Assembly: GCF_031755915.1 (NCBI RefSeq)
Contig: NC_083386.1
Coordinates: 15,609,001 to 15,673,000, forward strand
Direction of reading: 5' to 3'
Length of the DNA: 64,000 nucleotides
Source of the DNA: Ziziphus jujuba
Taxonomy: Eukaryota; Streptophyta; Magnoliopsida; Rosales; Rhamnaceae
Shown: positions 44,951-57,607 of the stretch, piece after piece
How positions within the stretch are numbered: position 1 is the first letter of the stretch
Layout of the letters: the number at the start of each line of letters is the position of its first letter
Position numbers and translations under genes: made by a program
The notes under the pieces: generated by a model
What the model was told of the DNA's origin: nothing
The model's database searches: none
What the model saw: the letters and a program-made list of their open reading frames with translations, nothing else

Positions 44951-46411
44951 TATTATTTTGATGAACAGTTTTTGCACCTTTAAAATAGACGTTCTCATCT
45001 CCCATTACACTGATTTGCAATGATCCCGATTATTTTAAACTAACGTTTGTCTCATCATTTCTGATTCCTTCAAAATTTATTCTCAAAATGAGTAGACCAT
45101 TTTTCGATTGTGTGTGTGCCTATGAAGCAAAATAAATATGCATTGTTTCCATCTTTTCATCAACTTTTTATTTTTCTGAAATAATTTCATACATCAACAA
45201 CCATTATCATCTTTAAATTTTCAAGTGCTTGACTTTACAAAATATAATTTAAATACAAATAAAACAACAATACTATTCGGAAAGAACATGACTCATTTAA
45301 TACTTAGCACTCACATACTAGACTAATATGGTACAGTGTTGTCATAGTGGACAACAAGGATAATAAAATGATCTCACATAAATGTATGCATATAAGAAGC
45401 CTATAATTACTAATAAAAGGTTATAAGCATGTGTAATGTTGGTAAATCTAACAAGTTATTTATGTAATATTTTCAATCTAGATTAAAAAAAAATTATGAA
45501 ATGGAAAATACACTTCGTTATTCTTATACTAGATTGAGAAGAAACATCACTTTTTTAATTCAAGTATAAATACTAAAGTATTTATTTGATATTGGAAAAA
45601 TTAAGGATTTATTGGTTTTTCATCCTCTATATATTGAAGTCTCTTTTTTCAATTCTAAGGAGACACCTTACCAACTACAAAATTTCTCTTCTAAAGGAAA
45701 CCCTAAAATTGACCAAATAATATATGCTTACACTATTATTCTAACAAGATATAGATAGCTAATCATTATGGATTTAAAAAACAAATAGATAATAAAAGCC
45801 AAAAGCCCAAAATCTGATCAAACTCGCCTGAAAAACCCAATCCAAATTTTTGCCAAGCCGAAGCCCACTCAATTGCTATTTGGGTTTGGCTACTCAAGCT
45901 TTAGATTTTTGGTATACACCAAGTTCGAAGCCTGATCCATTGAGTTAGTCATCATGTCAACTTAAGGCCCAGCTTGAAACCTAGTCCAATTAGCTAACCT
46001 AATATAATTTTATAATTTTTCTTTACATTTTTACTCAATATAAAGATATTCATAACAATGAAATTGCATTTTTAATTGGATTTACTTTACATGATTTTAA
46101 GATGTTTATTGATATACCAACTATTAATAAAATAGCTATATCATTCGATATAAAAAATTTAGTTAGTAAAATTGATACATGTAGCATTGTCCATTTATTA
46201 AACTATTATTTTTATTTTATCATTATCAAGATAATTTAAGCAACAGAAAAATAATTTTTGAACCATATTTTATGATAAAGAAAAATAAAAATTAATTTTT
46301 GGATTCTATATTTGGATCAAAGTTTTAAACCCAAATTTTGAGCCCGATATCCCAGCCCAAAATCCAACTCCATACCCATATGCTTGGTAATAAGCTTTAA
46401 ATTTGGCGTAT
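44951..46411. other. A/T-rich spacer, unassigned
   Basis: No gene was recognised. Between about 45800 and 46380 several AGCCCAA/AAGCCC words recur, as in some decayed non-autonomous transposons, but no inverted ends were found. Confidence 0.5.
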
Positions 46412-47287
46412 TGAGACGAACCTAGGTCAACTCACACCTAACCGGTATTATATTAGTCCGCATCTCAATTAAGTTCAAGTTTTTATGGTAAAACCTCAAC
46501 TCCTAACCAACCTGTTTTTAGAAACCTTGGTATAATGAAGACGCCACAATAAGTTATGGATGCCCTATTGATAAGTCAAACTAAAACATAGACTCTCTAA
46601 TGGTATTTTAGGTGTTCAGAGAGAACAAAGAAAATTCATTCTCACAAAATAAGTTCTGAATAATATGTAAGCTTATTTCTCATTGAAAATAAGCCTTTAA
46701 ATAGGATTTGAAAGAACAAAATAAAACCCTAAAGGATTAGGAAATTTTGGCCAACATAGAATCAAATTAGGAAATTACCTAATTGCACACCCTTTCCTAA
46801 TCTAATTTATATTGATTAATTCCTTTATTTTGAATTAGGAATTAATTAATTTACAATTGAAATAATAAAATGATAAATTTCCTAAGTTAATTTGTCCAGC
46901 CGAATAATTAAGTAAGACCAAAATAAAAGCTAGTTTCTTAAAATAAAAAGTCAAAACCAAATTTGGAAACTAGTTGACTAGTTTGACTACTAAGCTAACT
47001 TTGACTAATTTCCAGCTTGTAAAGGCTCTAAATTTGATCCAATGTGCCATATAGAATGCCAAATAGGATTAATGATGATTCCTTTATTAGAACAAAGAGA
47101 AAATACCAAATCAGCAAAATATAGTAAAGCTAGCAACAAAAATAGCGATTTCGGCCAAAAACTCCTCCTATACGCAAATGCCTTCTTTGATTGCTTTTAC
47201 TTCTGCCTTGACTTGTTTTCGTGAACAATGATATCAATTGAGTTCAAAAAGTATTGAACCTATTCCATGCTGCTCGGAATTCATATT

Positions 47288-48385
47288 AATGATACGAACC
47301 TAGGACAAACTGCTCCTAAACCCATATTATATTGGCCCAGATATAATTTTGTTCAAGTTCTAATGGTCATCTTAACCCTTAACCAACCTGTGATTAGAAA
47401 ACTTTGATATAATGTAGATGCCACAATAGGTGATAGATATCCTATTGGTAAGTCAATACTAAAACACTCATTCACTAATGGTATTTTAGTTATTCAAAAG
47501 AGCAAAGAGAAATTCAATCTCATAAAATAAATTCTCAATATTATTAATGGTGTGTTCTTCCTAAAAAATAAGCCCTTTTATAAGCTAAGAGAAAATAAAA
47601 TAAACCCCAATTACAATAGGTAAAACCGGCCATGCAATGAACATTCCTATTATGGCCGAAAGTCTCCTCATTTTCTAATCTAATTTGGATTAATTAATTC
47701 ATTTATTTTGAATTAGGAATTAATTAATTTATAATGAAAATAATAAAATAATAACTTTCCTAAACTTATTTTTCCAGCAAATAAATAAATAAAAACCAAA
47801 AGTAAAGGTAATTTCCTAAAACAAAAAGTAGAAAGCAAATTAGGAAACTAAAATACTATCTTTTTTACTAGGTTGACTTTGACCAATCTTTGACCAATTT
47901 AAGCTCCAAATCAGCTTCCATATTCCTTTTAGGATGCTAAATAGGCTGTTCATGAAGTCCCACAATTCAGCAAAATACAGTAAAGTCAGCAAGTAATACA
48001 GCAAAACCGACCAAATTTCCATTCCATGTGCACAACCCCTTTTTGGTTGCCTTTAAAGCTACCTTGACTTGATTCCATGACCTCTTAGACATATGTATTG
48101 AATCCATGAAGCATTAGAACCATTTCATGCTGTTTGGACTCCATAAATGCACCAAAACCACTACCCAGATCCTTATCGGCTTCAACCATTTGTATGCTCA
48201 AAACAGGTTTTGGAACTTGGGGTATGGACAAGCCCTCTTGAGAATGAATTACTCCCTGGATAAATACAGTAAATTTTTCCCTAAACCTCTTAGCTTGAGC
48301 CTCAGTGATCAGCCCGGTCTTCATCTGTATCGGGTCAGCACCCTAGTGGGTTGTCAGTTGTGTGGGTACAGGCGGATTCGCATCA
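47288..48385 (-). repeat. Nested solo LTR I
   Basis: A second LTR of the same family and orientation (TGATACGAACC at 47290, ending GCATCA at 48385) lies inside LTR H. ATATT at 47283-47287 and 48386-48390 is the likely target duplication and matches the sequence expected at that point of the outer LTR. Confidence 0.85.
48085..48324 (-). CDS. LTR-encoded C-terminal extension (copy I), open
   Basis: Eighty open codons inside the nested LTR encode MKTGLITEAQAKRFREKF, FIQGVIHSQEGLSIPQ, LSIQMVEADKDLG and MVLMLHGFNTYV before the stop. It aligns end to end, without gaps, with the open copy at 21718-21957 in element B. Being in a solo LTR it has no upstream polyprotein and is a relic. Confidence 0.5.
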   Translation of the reverse strand: MKTGLITEAQAKRFREKFTVFIQGVIHSQEGLSIPQVPKPVLSIQMVEADKDLGSGFGAFMESKQHEMVLMLHGFNTYV

Positions 48386-48694
48386 ATATTTACACTAAAA
48401 TAGCTATTTGGGTCCGTATTGGCCTTCACCACTTGGATGCTTAAAACAGGCTTTGTATCTTTGGGTATGGACAAGCTTTTTGAGAATTAATAAATTCCTA
48501 TATAAAGACAGCCAGATTGTCCTCAAATCTATTGGCTTAAGCCTTAATAATCGGCCAGACTTCATCTGTATTGGATCAGCACCTCAACGGGTAGTCGGTT
48601 ATGCGGGCTCAAGCGGATTCTCATCATATATTGCCTCAACTTAGTTAGACCCAAATTCTCTCTCTTGCCCAATCTAGCCCAAGCTAGAATTTTG

Positions 48695-51553
48695 TGATAA
48701 GACCACTCCGAGGTCCTTCTTGAACACCTAAGGTGGTCCCGTCTAAAGAATCTTGATTGAATCGATATTGAAAGTTCAGTGGGACCTCCCAGTAAATTAA
48801 ATATAATCCAATAGTATAAATAGAGAAACATAAATGCTTTAATAGAATTTACATAAGTTGTAATCATAACCATGAAAAGTTTCAAACTTAGGACCTAAAA
48901 GAAAGAAAAATAAAAACAAGATATACATTTAGGTTAATCCACCAGAACATACTAAAGGAAGTATATAAGTCTAATGATAAATAAACATCATAAAAAATAA
49001 GTCCCACTAAAGTGCATAAAAAGGGAAAATACATCAATAGTGGAAGTAAAATAAGGATAAAGATGCAAGAACAACAAGATACACGAAGATAATGATGTAG
49101 AGTGCCTAAATGTAGTATACACTCACTCTCAGCTGAGGTTTAAGTGAACAGTTTAAAAATATAAATTATGAGTGAATAAAAATGATGTTTAGAAAATAAT
49201 AACACTTACTAAAAACATTTCATTCAAGACTTTCATTCAATTGTTATAAAGTCCCTTGTTTTGAAAATTGAATTTTACCAATATCCATGTAGTTTTCCAA
49301 AATCATAAATTTTTCCATAATTAAATAGAGGACATAAAATATTAAAGTCAAAACCATAATTCATATAAATTAATTAAATGATTTATTCAGCAATTATTAA
49401 AACGATGAGTAAAATGTGAATCCCAATTACCACAAATCCAAAAAAAATCGTTAACCATCTAGCCTCCCAGTGTGGGGAAAACTATTTTGCAGTCCTTAGC
49501 GTCCCAAGGCACCACAAAGCTTGGACCTTACATCAAACTTCGATGAAGCATATAATTAGTGGGGGATGGTCTTATAGTACGCTTACCAATATTCGTCAAA
49601 TCCAACAAACATGATAAGGTACACAAACAATTCATAAATCCATAATTTCCATAACTCCAACCCCTTGTCCAAATATTACTTTCCCACAATAACCATCATA
49701 TTAATAAACTCATGGATACCAACACAATTTTATGCTTACATATTTATAAAAAAATATTAAAACCATACTTCTAAAAAAATATTTCCACAATTATTCCAGA
49801 AAAATAATAAATCATATAAGCATTTACCACATAAAATAAAGTCATATAAAATTTATGCTTCTAAATTGCAATTAGTAAAATAAATCATATTTGTAATCCC
49901 AAACAGTTTCAAAAATAAAATTCAATCACAAATAATAGCTCAAGCCTAACCCATCCATGAATTGCCTTTAATTTCGATTTCAGTTCCTAAAATAATAAAA
50001 AAATATTTTTCAGCCTCCAAAATTTAAACTAAAGATACCTTTATAACTCTAAAAAATTTTAAAATTGAATACTAAATAGTCCAATTATACTGTAGGCCTT
50101 AAATATTTGATACCTAAATTAGGGATTTTTCACCTGAAAGGAAATTTTATGAAAGTAAACTTCCATTGGGTCCTATAACACTTAATTACACAAATCGAAC
50201 TTCAATTTTATCTAAAATTGTCTAAACACAATCCAATTTTAACCGATAGTTCACTAATTGCTTAAAAATGAAAAAATTATCAAATGATGTCTAAAATTTA
50301 CAAATTATATATCGACAAAAACGCCACGAGACGAGAAATGCACTAGTATACTCACCTTGGTCCAAAAGTCTTGCCTGTGATTGGAGAAAAAACCTCTTTA
50401 AAGTTTTAACCGAACTTAATATTGTTGAATCTTGCAAACAGTGCGGAATCTTAGAAAGTAGAGGCTGCGAATGAGTTCAAATGGTTTAAATATAGGTGTG
50501 AGAGGGGTGGCTCAACCTAGGTTGGCTAGAAAATGGCCAAAATGATGGAGAAAGGGAATCCCAATAAATTGTCAGTCGACTAGTTGCGAAATTTGATGAT
50601 GCAAATCTGCCCGAGACCATTCAACCGACAACCCGCTGGGGTATTGATCCAATACAGATGAAGGTGGGGCTGATCACTAGAGCCCAAGCCAAGAAGTTCA
50701 AGGACAATCTTGCTGTCTTTATCCAAGGAATAAGTCATAATTAAGAGGGGTTGTCCATATCTAAAGAACCAAGGCCTGTTCTACTCATACAAGCAATAGA
50801 AGCCAAAACGGGCCCGGGTGACATTTGTTAGTGCCAATATGGAGGTCGGGTTGTATGAATTGGATCCCCATTCTTATGGGTTCAATTCATATGGTGGATG
50901 AGTCATAGAAACCAGCCAAAGCAGCTTCAAAACCGAACAACATAGTGGTTTGCGCAGAAGGGGAAGAAAGGCTGAAATTTACTGTATTTTTTGCTGGCTT
51001 TACTGTATTTTACTGTATTATCCTTTTCTCATATTTCTAAGCAAAGGAAACATGAGGAACTTCATAATAAGCTTATAATAAGGCCACTGAATGATGGGTT
51101 GCAACAATTTTCGGGGCATGTCAGTGGTGGATTACTAAAAAATGATCAAATCTAATCAACCTTGTTAAGCATGTAAATGGATCATGAGGAGATTCTAAAT
51201 CAGGTTTGGAAGTTTTTGATTTTGGACGATTTGGATACTTTTTAATTTTTTAAGTGAAGGCATGGTTCTCCAGGTATATATAAATATTAGGGTCCACTAA
51301 AAGACAAAAGCTTTGACTAGTTTGGATATAGAGTAAACTACTTAAGCTCAAAACTTCTCAGAATCATAACTTTTTAACCTTAATTCAGAATTTGATGTGC
51401 TTTCAATCTACGAACCTATATCGACGAATTCTATGCTATGGTGTACCAGTGAACCCAAAATTCTTGACAAAAGAAAAGTCAAAATAACGGTCGCTCATAG
51501 TTTAACTATTTAAAATTTAAATTCTAATATGCATTCTGATGAGTCATCGTAAC
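48695..51553 (-). repeat. 3' LTR of element C, with inserted LTR J
   Basis: The left edge reads TGATAAGACCACTCC and matches in order the 5' LTR at 62332 (TGACAAAATCACCCC). On the minus strand the internal 3' leader (GGGGACAAAATTATTGTAAG) ends at about 51553, setting the other edge. Length without the inserted fragment is about 2.4 kb. Confidence 0.75.
50597..51070 (+). repeat. Truncated LTR J of the dominant family
   Basis: About 474 bp match the first part of LTR G (41064), from TGATGCAAATCTGCC to CATAATAAGCTTA, and then stop. The remaining 650 bp are deleted, so no target duplication is available. Confidence 0.82.
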
Positions 51554-52805
51554 CTATCCTCCTTACAATAATTTTGTCCCCAAAATTCGTAGCTTAATGT
51601 TGAAAAAGGTGATGATGCTGAGAATGCATCTAATCCTCTGGCTCCCATGTAGCTTCCTCTACCTTATGGTTTCTCCATAAAACTTTCACCAAAAGAATGA
51701 TTTTGGTATGAAGCCTTTAATCTCTACAGTTAAAGATCTCTACTAGCTACTCCTTATAATATAAATGCTCTCTCAACTGAATATACTAAGTCTCCAATAC
51801 ATGTGAATGATCATGTCTATACTTTACAAAAATGAAAAAAATCATGAATCCGAGAGAGTTCCATCAATAAAGCAAGTTGATAGGCAATTAGCTCAATTCT
51901 CTAAGTGATCTCATTGGTCTAATATATCTTGAAACTCAATTTCTCTCATTTAAAAGAATGCAATACGCCCTTCTAAGGTGACAACATCAAAAATAATTTA
52001 TCTCTAACCTAGAATTCAAGGTCCTTTCTTTTGACATCCACATAACTTTTCTATCTGTTCTAAGCTATCATCAACCACTTATAAATAATCCTGATTTTAT
52101 CGACTATACATTGCACAAAGTTAGGACCTATACGCTGTCAAGGACTAACCTCATCCTAACAAACAGGAGTTCTACATTACCTCATCCTAACAAATACTTG
52201 AATGATAGTTACTGTTGAAGGTGAACTCTACTAAAGATAAATGATTGCCAAAGGAAAGTGAGACTCCTAATTCCTTTTAAGCTGTAGTACATAAGACCAC
52301 AACATATCCTTCAATATCTGTATAGTCCTTTCCGATTGCCTATTAAATAGGTAGAAAGCAGTACTAAGGCATAACTTAGTACTTAAAGCTTTCTGTAAAC
52401 TCTTCAAAAACCTAGATGTGAACCATATGTCCCAATTTGAAATAATAGACATAGTAACTCCATGTAAACTCACAATCTCCTTCATAGACCTTATCAACTT
52501 GTGCAAAGTATAAGTCTCAAGGATCTGTAAGAAGTGCATGAAATTCATGAGTTGGTCAACAATCACCTAAATACCATCATGACTTACTTGAGTACTAGGA
52601 AGCTTGAATAAGAAGTCTATGGTGATATGCTCCCACTTCCACACTGGAATAGCCAAACATTGCAAAACTTCTAAAGGTTTTTGCCTCTCTATCTTGACCT
52701 ACTAACATATTAAACACCTAGATACATAATCGACACCCTTCTTCTTTATCCTTGGTCACCAATAATACTCTCATAAGGTTTAATACTTCTTGGTGGCTCC
52801 AGCAT
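51554..52805 (-). pseudogene. Integrase region of element C, left part
   Basis: The best-preserved frame (52267-52566) starts VDQLMNFMHF-like residues after the first catalytic strand (IDFLF near 52610). It continues KEIVSLHGV, TSRFLKSLQKALSTK and NRQSERTIQILKDML. The second catalytic Asp of the usual SDR motif reads Asn (SNWD), so the core is dead. Near 52700-52800 the zinc region (KGVDYVSRCLIC, then HAGATKKY) runs up to the insertion point of D. Confidence 0.82.
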
Positions 52806-52810
52806 GCATA

Positions 52811-53949
52811 GTACGAACCTAGGACAACCTGCTCCTAAACCCGTATTATATTAGGCTGGATTTAATTATGTTCAAGTTTTAATGGTCACCTTGACCCCTA
52901 ACCAACCTGTGATTAGAAACCTTCGTATATAGTGAAGACACCACAATAGGTTATGGATGCCCTATTGATAAGTCAAACTAAAACAACCATTAACTAATGG
53001 TGTTTTAGGTGTTCAAAAGAACAAAAAGAGATTCAATCTTACAAAATAAATTTTGTATATTATCAAATTTATGTTCTTCCTAAAAAACAAGCCCTTATAT
53101 AGGCTAAAAGAAAAAAAATAAAACCCTAAAAACAAAAGGTAAAACTGGCCACCTATAGGAATTAAGAAACTTGGCCGAATTCTAATACTTCGTAAACTAA
53201 GTTTCCTAAACTAAATTTGATTAATTAATTCCTTTATTTTGAATTAGGAATTAATTAATTTACAATTGAAATAATAAATTAATACTTTCCTAAACTTATT
53301 TTTCCAGAAAATAAATAAATAAAAACTAAAAAGTAATGGAAGTTTCCTAAAACAAAAAGTAAAAACAAATTAGGAAACTAAAATACTAGCTTTTTGACTA
53401 AGTTGACTTTGACCAATCTTTGACCAATTTGAACTCCAAATCAGCTCAATATGCTTTGTAGGATGCCAAATAAACTGAATATGAAGTCCCACACGTTGGC
53501 CATGCTTCGAAGAGGAAGAAAAAGACAACTCAGCAAAATACAGTAAAGCCATAACAAAATACAGTAAAAAATAGGCCAAATTTGTAGCCATCTGTACAAC
53601 CGCTTTTTGAATGGTTTTAAAGCTATCTTGACTTGGTTCCATATCCTCTTAGACATATGTATTGAATTCATAAAGAGTTGGAACCATTTCATGCTGCCCG
53701 CTGTCCATATTTGCACCAAACCTGCTACCCGGGTCCGTATTGGCTTCCACCACTTGGATGCTTAGAATAGCTTTGTATCTTCAAGTATGGACAAGCTCTG
53801 TTGAGAATTGATTACCCCCTATATAAATTCTCCCAGGTTGTCCTTAAATCTCTTAATTTTAGCTCTTATTATTGGCCTGGTCTTCATCCGTGTCGGGTCA
53901 ACACCCCAGCGGGTTATCGGTTGAGCGGACTCGGGCGGGAATCACATTA
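52811..53949 (-). repeat. 3' LTR of element D
   Basis: It has lost the first bases (starts GTACGAACC instead of TGATACGAACC) and ends ATCACATTA beside the purine tract. One extra C near 53938 shifts the LTR-encoded frame relative to the 5' LTR. Confidence 0.88.
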
Positions 53950-55037
53950 TTCCCCTCCTCTTGAAAAGGATTTGTCCTCAAATAAAGATCATCACCTGCA
54001 GCAAAAGGAGTTAAATCAGCAACATTAAATGCAGCACTAACACTATACTCACCTATTAAATTAAGTTTGCAGGTATTTTCATTAATCCGCTCCAAAACTT
54101 GAAAAAGTCCATCCATAGGCGGCATGAGCTTTGACTTTCTTTGTTTAGGAAACCTTTCCTTTCGTAAGTGTAACCAAACCAATTCTCCTGGGTCAAACAC
54201 TATTACAACAAAATCTAGAAATACATGCTCATTATGGTAAAAATTACACCTTTTAAAGTTGGCAAACAATATTTCCCAAATTTTTGAATTTCCACCAAGT
54301 AAAGCTCTCAACAATGCAGAGAAAGTTCTATGCAACAAAAACATCTTTATATAAGTATCTTTAAAATTCATGATCAGCAATGATTTCTTATTCATAATTA
54401 CTTTATTAACATCATGAAGGCTAAGATAAAAAAATTTATTTTTCTTCTCTTTCCTTTCTTTTTCTTTCCCACTCACAGTTTGCATTTGTTTTCTCTCACA
54501 CTCGGTTTTTTCTCTCACTTTCTCTCTCTCAGGTTTGTTAAAACATTTCCACTCAACCTGGGTTTTAAAGAACTTACCTTGGACAGCAAGCTCACCTTTC
54601 TCCTCTTGAATGGATGGTGGAACTGTTGGTGCCATACTAGCCTTCTCCTTGAGCCTCTCGGCTTCCCTCATTTGTTGCATTTGCAGTTGATCGCTAAATA
54701 CTTCCTTTGGAGTTAATGGCTCCAGCTTAAACTTTTTTCCATTAAATTTAAATACAATGGAATTCTCTCTCCCATAGTGTATGGCATTCTTATTAAATCC
54801 CCATGGCCTCCCCAATAAAATATGACTAGCATGCATAGGTACAACATCACACAATACAATATCCACATATTTATCTATACTAAATTTTACCTTGGCTTGT
54901 TTATTCAATTTTATTTCACCACTATCATTAAGCCATTGTAATCCATAAGGTTCTGGATGTTTAATAGTTGTTAAGCCTAATTTATCAACTACAATGTTAC
55001 TAATTACATTTGTACAACCTCCACTATCAATAATCAT
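53898..55037 (-). CDS. Protease-linker-integrase C-terminus fusion of element D
   Basis: This is the longest open frame in the window, 379 codons. Residues 1-90 are an aspartic protease with D-S-G intact ([34 protein letters not shown]). A charged linker rich in K and E follows (about 110-200). A segment with [13 protein letters not shown], normally lying before reverse transcriptase, is then joined directly to [12 protein letters not shown] and the integrase C-terminus ([51 protein letters not shown]). The last residues come from the LTR and stop early because of an extra base. Element A has the same fusion. The continuous frame suggests the deleted form is or was expressed as one Gag-Pro-tail product. 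Confidence 0.75.
   Translation of the reverse strand: MIIDSGGCTNVISNIVVDKLGLTTIKHPEPYGLQWLNDSGEIKLNKQAKVKFSIDKYVDIVLCDVVPMHASHILLGRPWGFNKNAIHYGRENSIVFKFNGKKFKLEPLTPKEVFSDQLQMQQMREAERLKEKASMAPTVPPSIQEEKGELAVQGKFFKTQVEWKCFNKPEREKVREKTECERKQMQTVSGKEKERKEKKNKFFYLSLHDVNKVIMNKKSLLIMNFKDTYIKMFLLHRTFSALLRALLGGNSKIWEILFANFKRCNFYHNEHVFLDFVVIVFDPGELVWLHLRKERFPKQRKSKLMPPMDGLFQVLERINENTCKLNLIGEYSVSAAFNVADLTPFAAGDDLYLRTNPFQEEGNNVIPARVRSTDNPLGC
53950..53965 (-). other. Polypurine tract of element D
   Basis: The minus strand reads AAGAGGAGGGGAA directly before the 3' LTR, as in element B. Confidence 0.78.
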
Positions 55038-56439
55038 ACTACAAATCTTACCTTGAATTTCACATCGGTGTGGACGATGTTCTCTCTTTGAATTTCATCC
55101 TTATCTTTGTATGCAGCAAGTACTCTCCTAGAAACCAAGTTTAATTTGGCATTGGTCACATTCAAAGTTTCGGCCTCATCCTCTAAGTACTCCTCTTTTT
55201 GCTCGGCTTCATCCTCACTTTCCTCGCTTTCCAATTCTAGCTCACCATTGCCTTTCAACACCATGATCCTTCTATTCAAGCATTGGCTTGTGATGTGTCC
55301 TCGTCCCTAGCACTTAAAACAAACTATTTCTCTTGATCTTGAAGGTTTAGGATCAGATTTTACCTCATTTTTACGGACTTGGACAGATTTGGTTTTATAC
55401 TCCTTCTTTGGCCGATTGGAGCTTTCTTCCCCCACCTTCGGCTTTGGCTTGCTTTCATAGGTAGGATTGCTCCTCCAGCCACTTGGAATTGATCTTTCAC
55501 TATTGGAAACACCTCCAAACCGTGAGTTGACACCTTTCCTCTTGAATTGATGCTCTAATTTAATAGCCACATGCAACATCTCCTCCAATTCCATATATTG
55601 TTGCAATTCTAGTTGATTGGCTATTTCACGATTCAAACGACCAAAAAACCTTGCCATGGTTGCTTCCCTATCTTCATTCAATTTCAATCTCATCATGAGC
55701 ATCTCCATCTCCTTATAATAGTCTTCCACGGTACTACTTCCTTGAGATAAAGATTGAAGCCTTTCATGCAGCAACCTATGATAGTGTGATGGTACAAATC
55801 GCTTCCTCATGGCTCCTTTCATTTGTCGCCATGTAGTGATCAAGTCATCACCAACTCTTCTTCAGATGTTTTGCTCATTAGTCCACCATTGGAGTGCATA
55901 ATGACCAAATTCCATTGCTGCCAATTTCACTTTCTTGGCTTCTGAATAGTTGTGGCAATCAAAGATCATCTCCGTTCGTTCCTCCCACTCCAAGTAAGCT
56001 TCCGGATCACTTTTACCCATGAATGGTGGAATGTTTATCTTGATGTTGCCAAGATCATATCTACATCGTCTCTCCTATGCCTCCCATGGCCTAGCCTCCC
56101 TTGGACAGCAAATGTTTCATCCATTCCTTCTTCAAAATCATCTCCGAAATTTTCCTCCTCAAACTCCTCTCTTGGTCGCCCATGGTCTCCTTAACCTCGA
56201 CCTTGACCTTCATGGAATTGTTGCCTCAAATTTTTCCTACCATGATATGTTTCTATTCTATCCATCCTTTGATTTATGTGGTCGAATTGAGCATTCATCC
56301 ACTGCAATTGCTCCATTATAGCCCTCATGTCCATTTGCTCTCCACTTCCTGTAGCTCGAGAACCACCATGGAATCCTACGGACTCTTCTTCATTAATTCT
56401 CAGTGGTGTGTCTCCTCTTCTTATTCTAGAATCTGCCAT
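55034..56439 (-). pseudogene. Gag of element D, nearly intact
   Basis: The start is the ATG giving MADSRIRRGDTPLRIN (complement ending at 56439), shared with A. An open part to 56191 has the coiled segment LQWMNAQFDHINQRMD. After frame breaks, 55307-55843 encodes the capsid-like domain (FVPSHYHRLLHERLQSLSQ, TVEDYYKEMEMLMMRL, REATMARFFGRLNREIANQL) and a basic tail. The zinc knuckle reads CFKC, then a stop in place of Gln, then GRGHITSQC. An acidic piece 55034-55279 (KGNGELELESEESEDE) leads to the protease. Few changes would separate it from a working Gag. Confidence 0.83.
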
Positions 56440-57592
56440 GTTAGTAAAATACTGCAAAAATAAATTAAATTCTCACAATATTCACTCCCTCATGTGTTTC
56501 ACTCAAATAAGGTCTCGACACTCGGGTTTGCACACTAGTTTCGGCTTTTGCCCCTCTTTTGTGCTCACACTCTTTTTCCATTTTCCTCTCAATGAATTAT
56601 CTCAAAATTCTAATTAAAACACCCAAAAAACAGGAATTAGATCACAAGTATGTTTTAATTAAACTTATCAACAAAACAGTATCTAAAAGTAGGCAATACC
56701 AAAGAATTCTACAAAACCTAGTTTTCGGCTTTTCTAGGTGAAATAAAGCAAATTAATGGGAAAACTTTGGAATTTTGAAGAACTGGACCACATGGTAATA
56801 GATTATGAGTGCAAGAATAAAATTCTAGAAAAATAAATTCAAATACAAACAAGAATCAAAGAGAACAAAAATGTAGAAAAGTTGTTGGTTGTTGTTCTTT
56901 GTAATTCAAGTTTTTGTATCAAATCCTTTAACTAATTTTAATCCAAATAATTTAGCACTAAAACTCAAATATCCAGTAGCAAAAATAACTCTCCAGAAAC
57001 TCCAAATATGGAATAAATAATCAACAAAGCAGCAATTACAAGAAATTTCCAGCAACAAACTTCAACACCAATCTTCAACAAACCGAAAATTTTTTTTTGT
57101 TTTTTTATTTGTCTTTACCTCTTCTTTTTTTTTTTTTTTACTCACAGAACATAAATAAACTGCAGTAGCAAAGATCAACACCAAAAATTGCAATTCCACA
57201 CCAAAAATCCACCAAACCCGTGGCCTCTAACAAAAACAAAAGTGCAGTTTTTGTTTTGTTTTGTTTTTTTTTTTAATATGTTGCCTCAAACCCTTCTTTT
57301 TTTTTTTTTTTTTGGAATAAATGAATGCAAATATTTAAGACTAAAACAGCAAATAAAAATCAATAAAAACCAAAATTAACAAGAACAACAATGAAAAGCA
57401 ACCAATAAATTAGGAAACAAAAATACGATAAAACTAGGAAATCCTAATTCAACTAGGAATGAATTTTTTTTTTTTTTTAAAGGATGCAGAACGTGTATGA
57501 TGATAGAAGCAACCTTAACCTAATGCTAAAATTTCAGATTAACACAAAAATAAATAAATCAAATAAAGATAGATCAAACCTGAACAAAATTT
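56440..57592 (-). other. 5' leader of element D
   Basis: This 1.15-kb untranslated leader has long A or T runs (57078-57100, 57125-57140, 57264-57316, 57464-57479). It is collinear with the leaders of A and B. Confidence 0.65.
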
Positions 57593-57607
57593 GGCTCTGA
57601 TACCAAA
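57593..57607 (-). other. Primer-binding site of element D
   Basis: The minus strand reads TTTGGTATCAGAGCC directly beside the 5' LTR, a perfect initiator Met-tRNA type site. Confidence 0.85.

Larger units (their letters stand above)
46412..48626 (-). repeat. Solo LTR H, split by nested LTR I
   Basis: The outer LTR begins TGAGACGAACC at 46412, is interrupted at about 47287, resumes at 48391 and ends TCTCATCA at 48626. It belongs to the dominant family. Its flanks (CGTAT and TATAT) agree at three of five bases, so the target duplication is either decayed or lost. Confidence 0.82.

Noticed and set aside
45780..46400. Recurrent AGCCCAA words considered as a MITE
   Set aside because: The words are in direct, not inverted, order and no terminal repeat or target duplication was found.
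55952..56617. Several plus-strand frames over element D
   Set aside because: They are antisense to Gag and the leader of D, with no homology or start context of their own.
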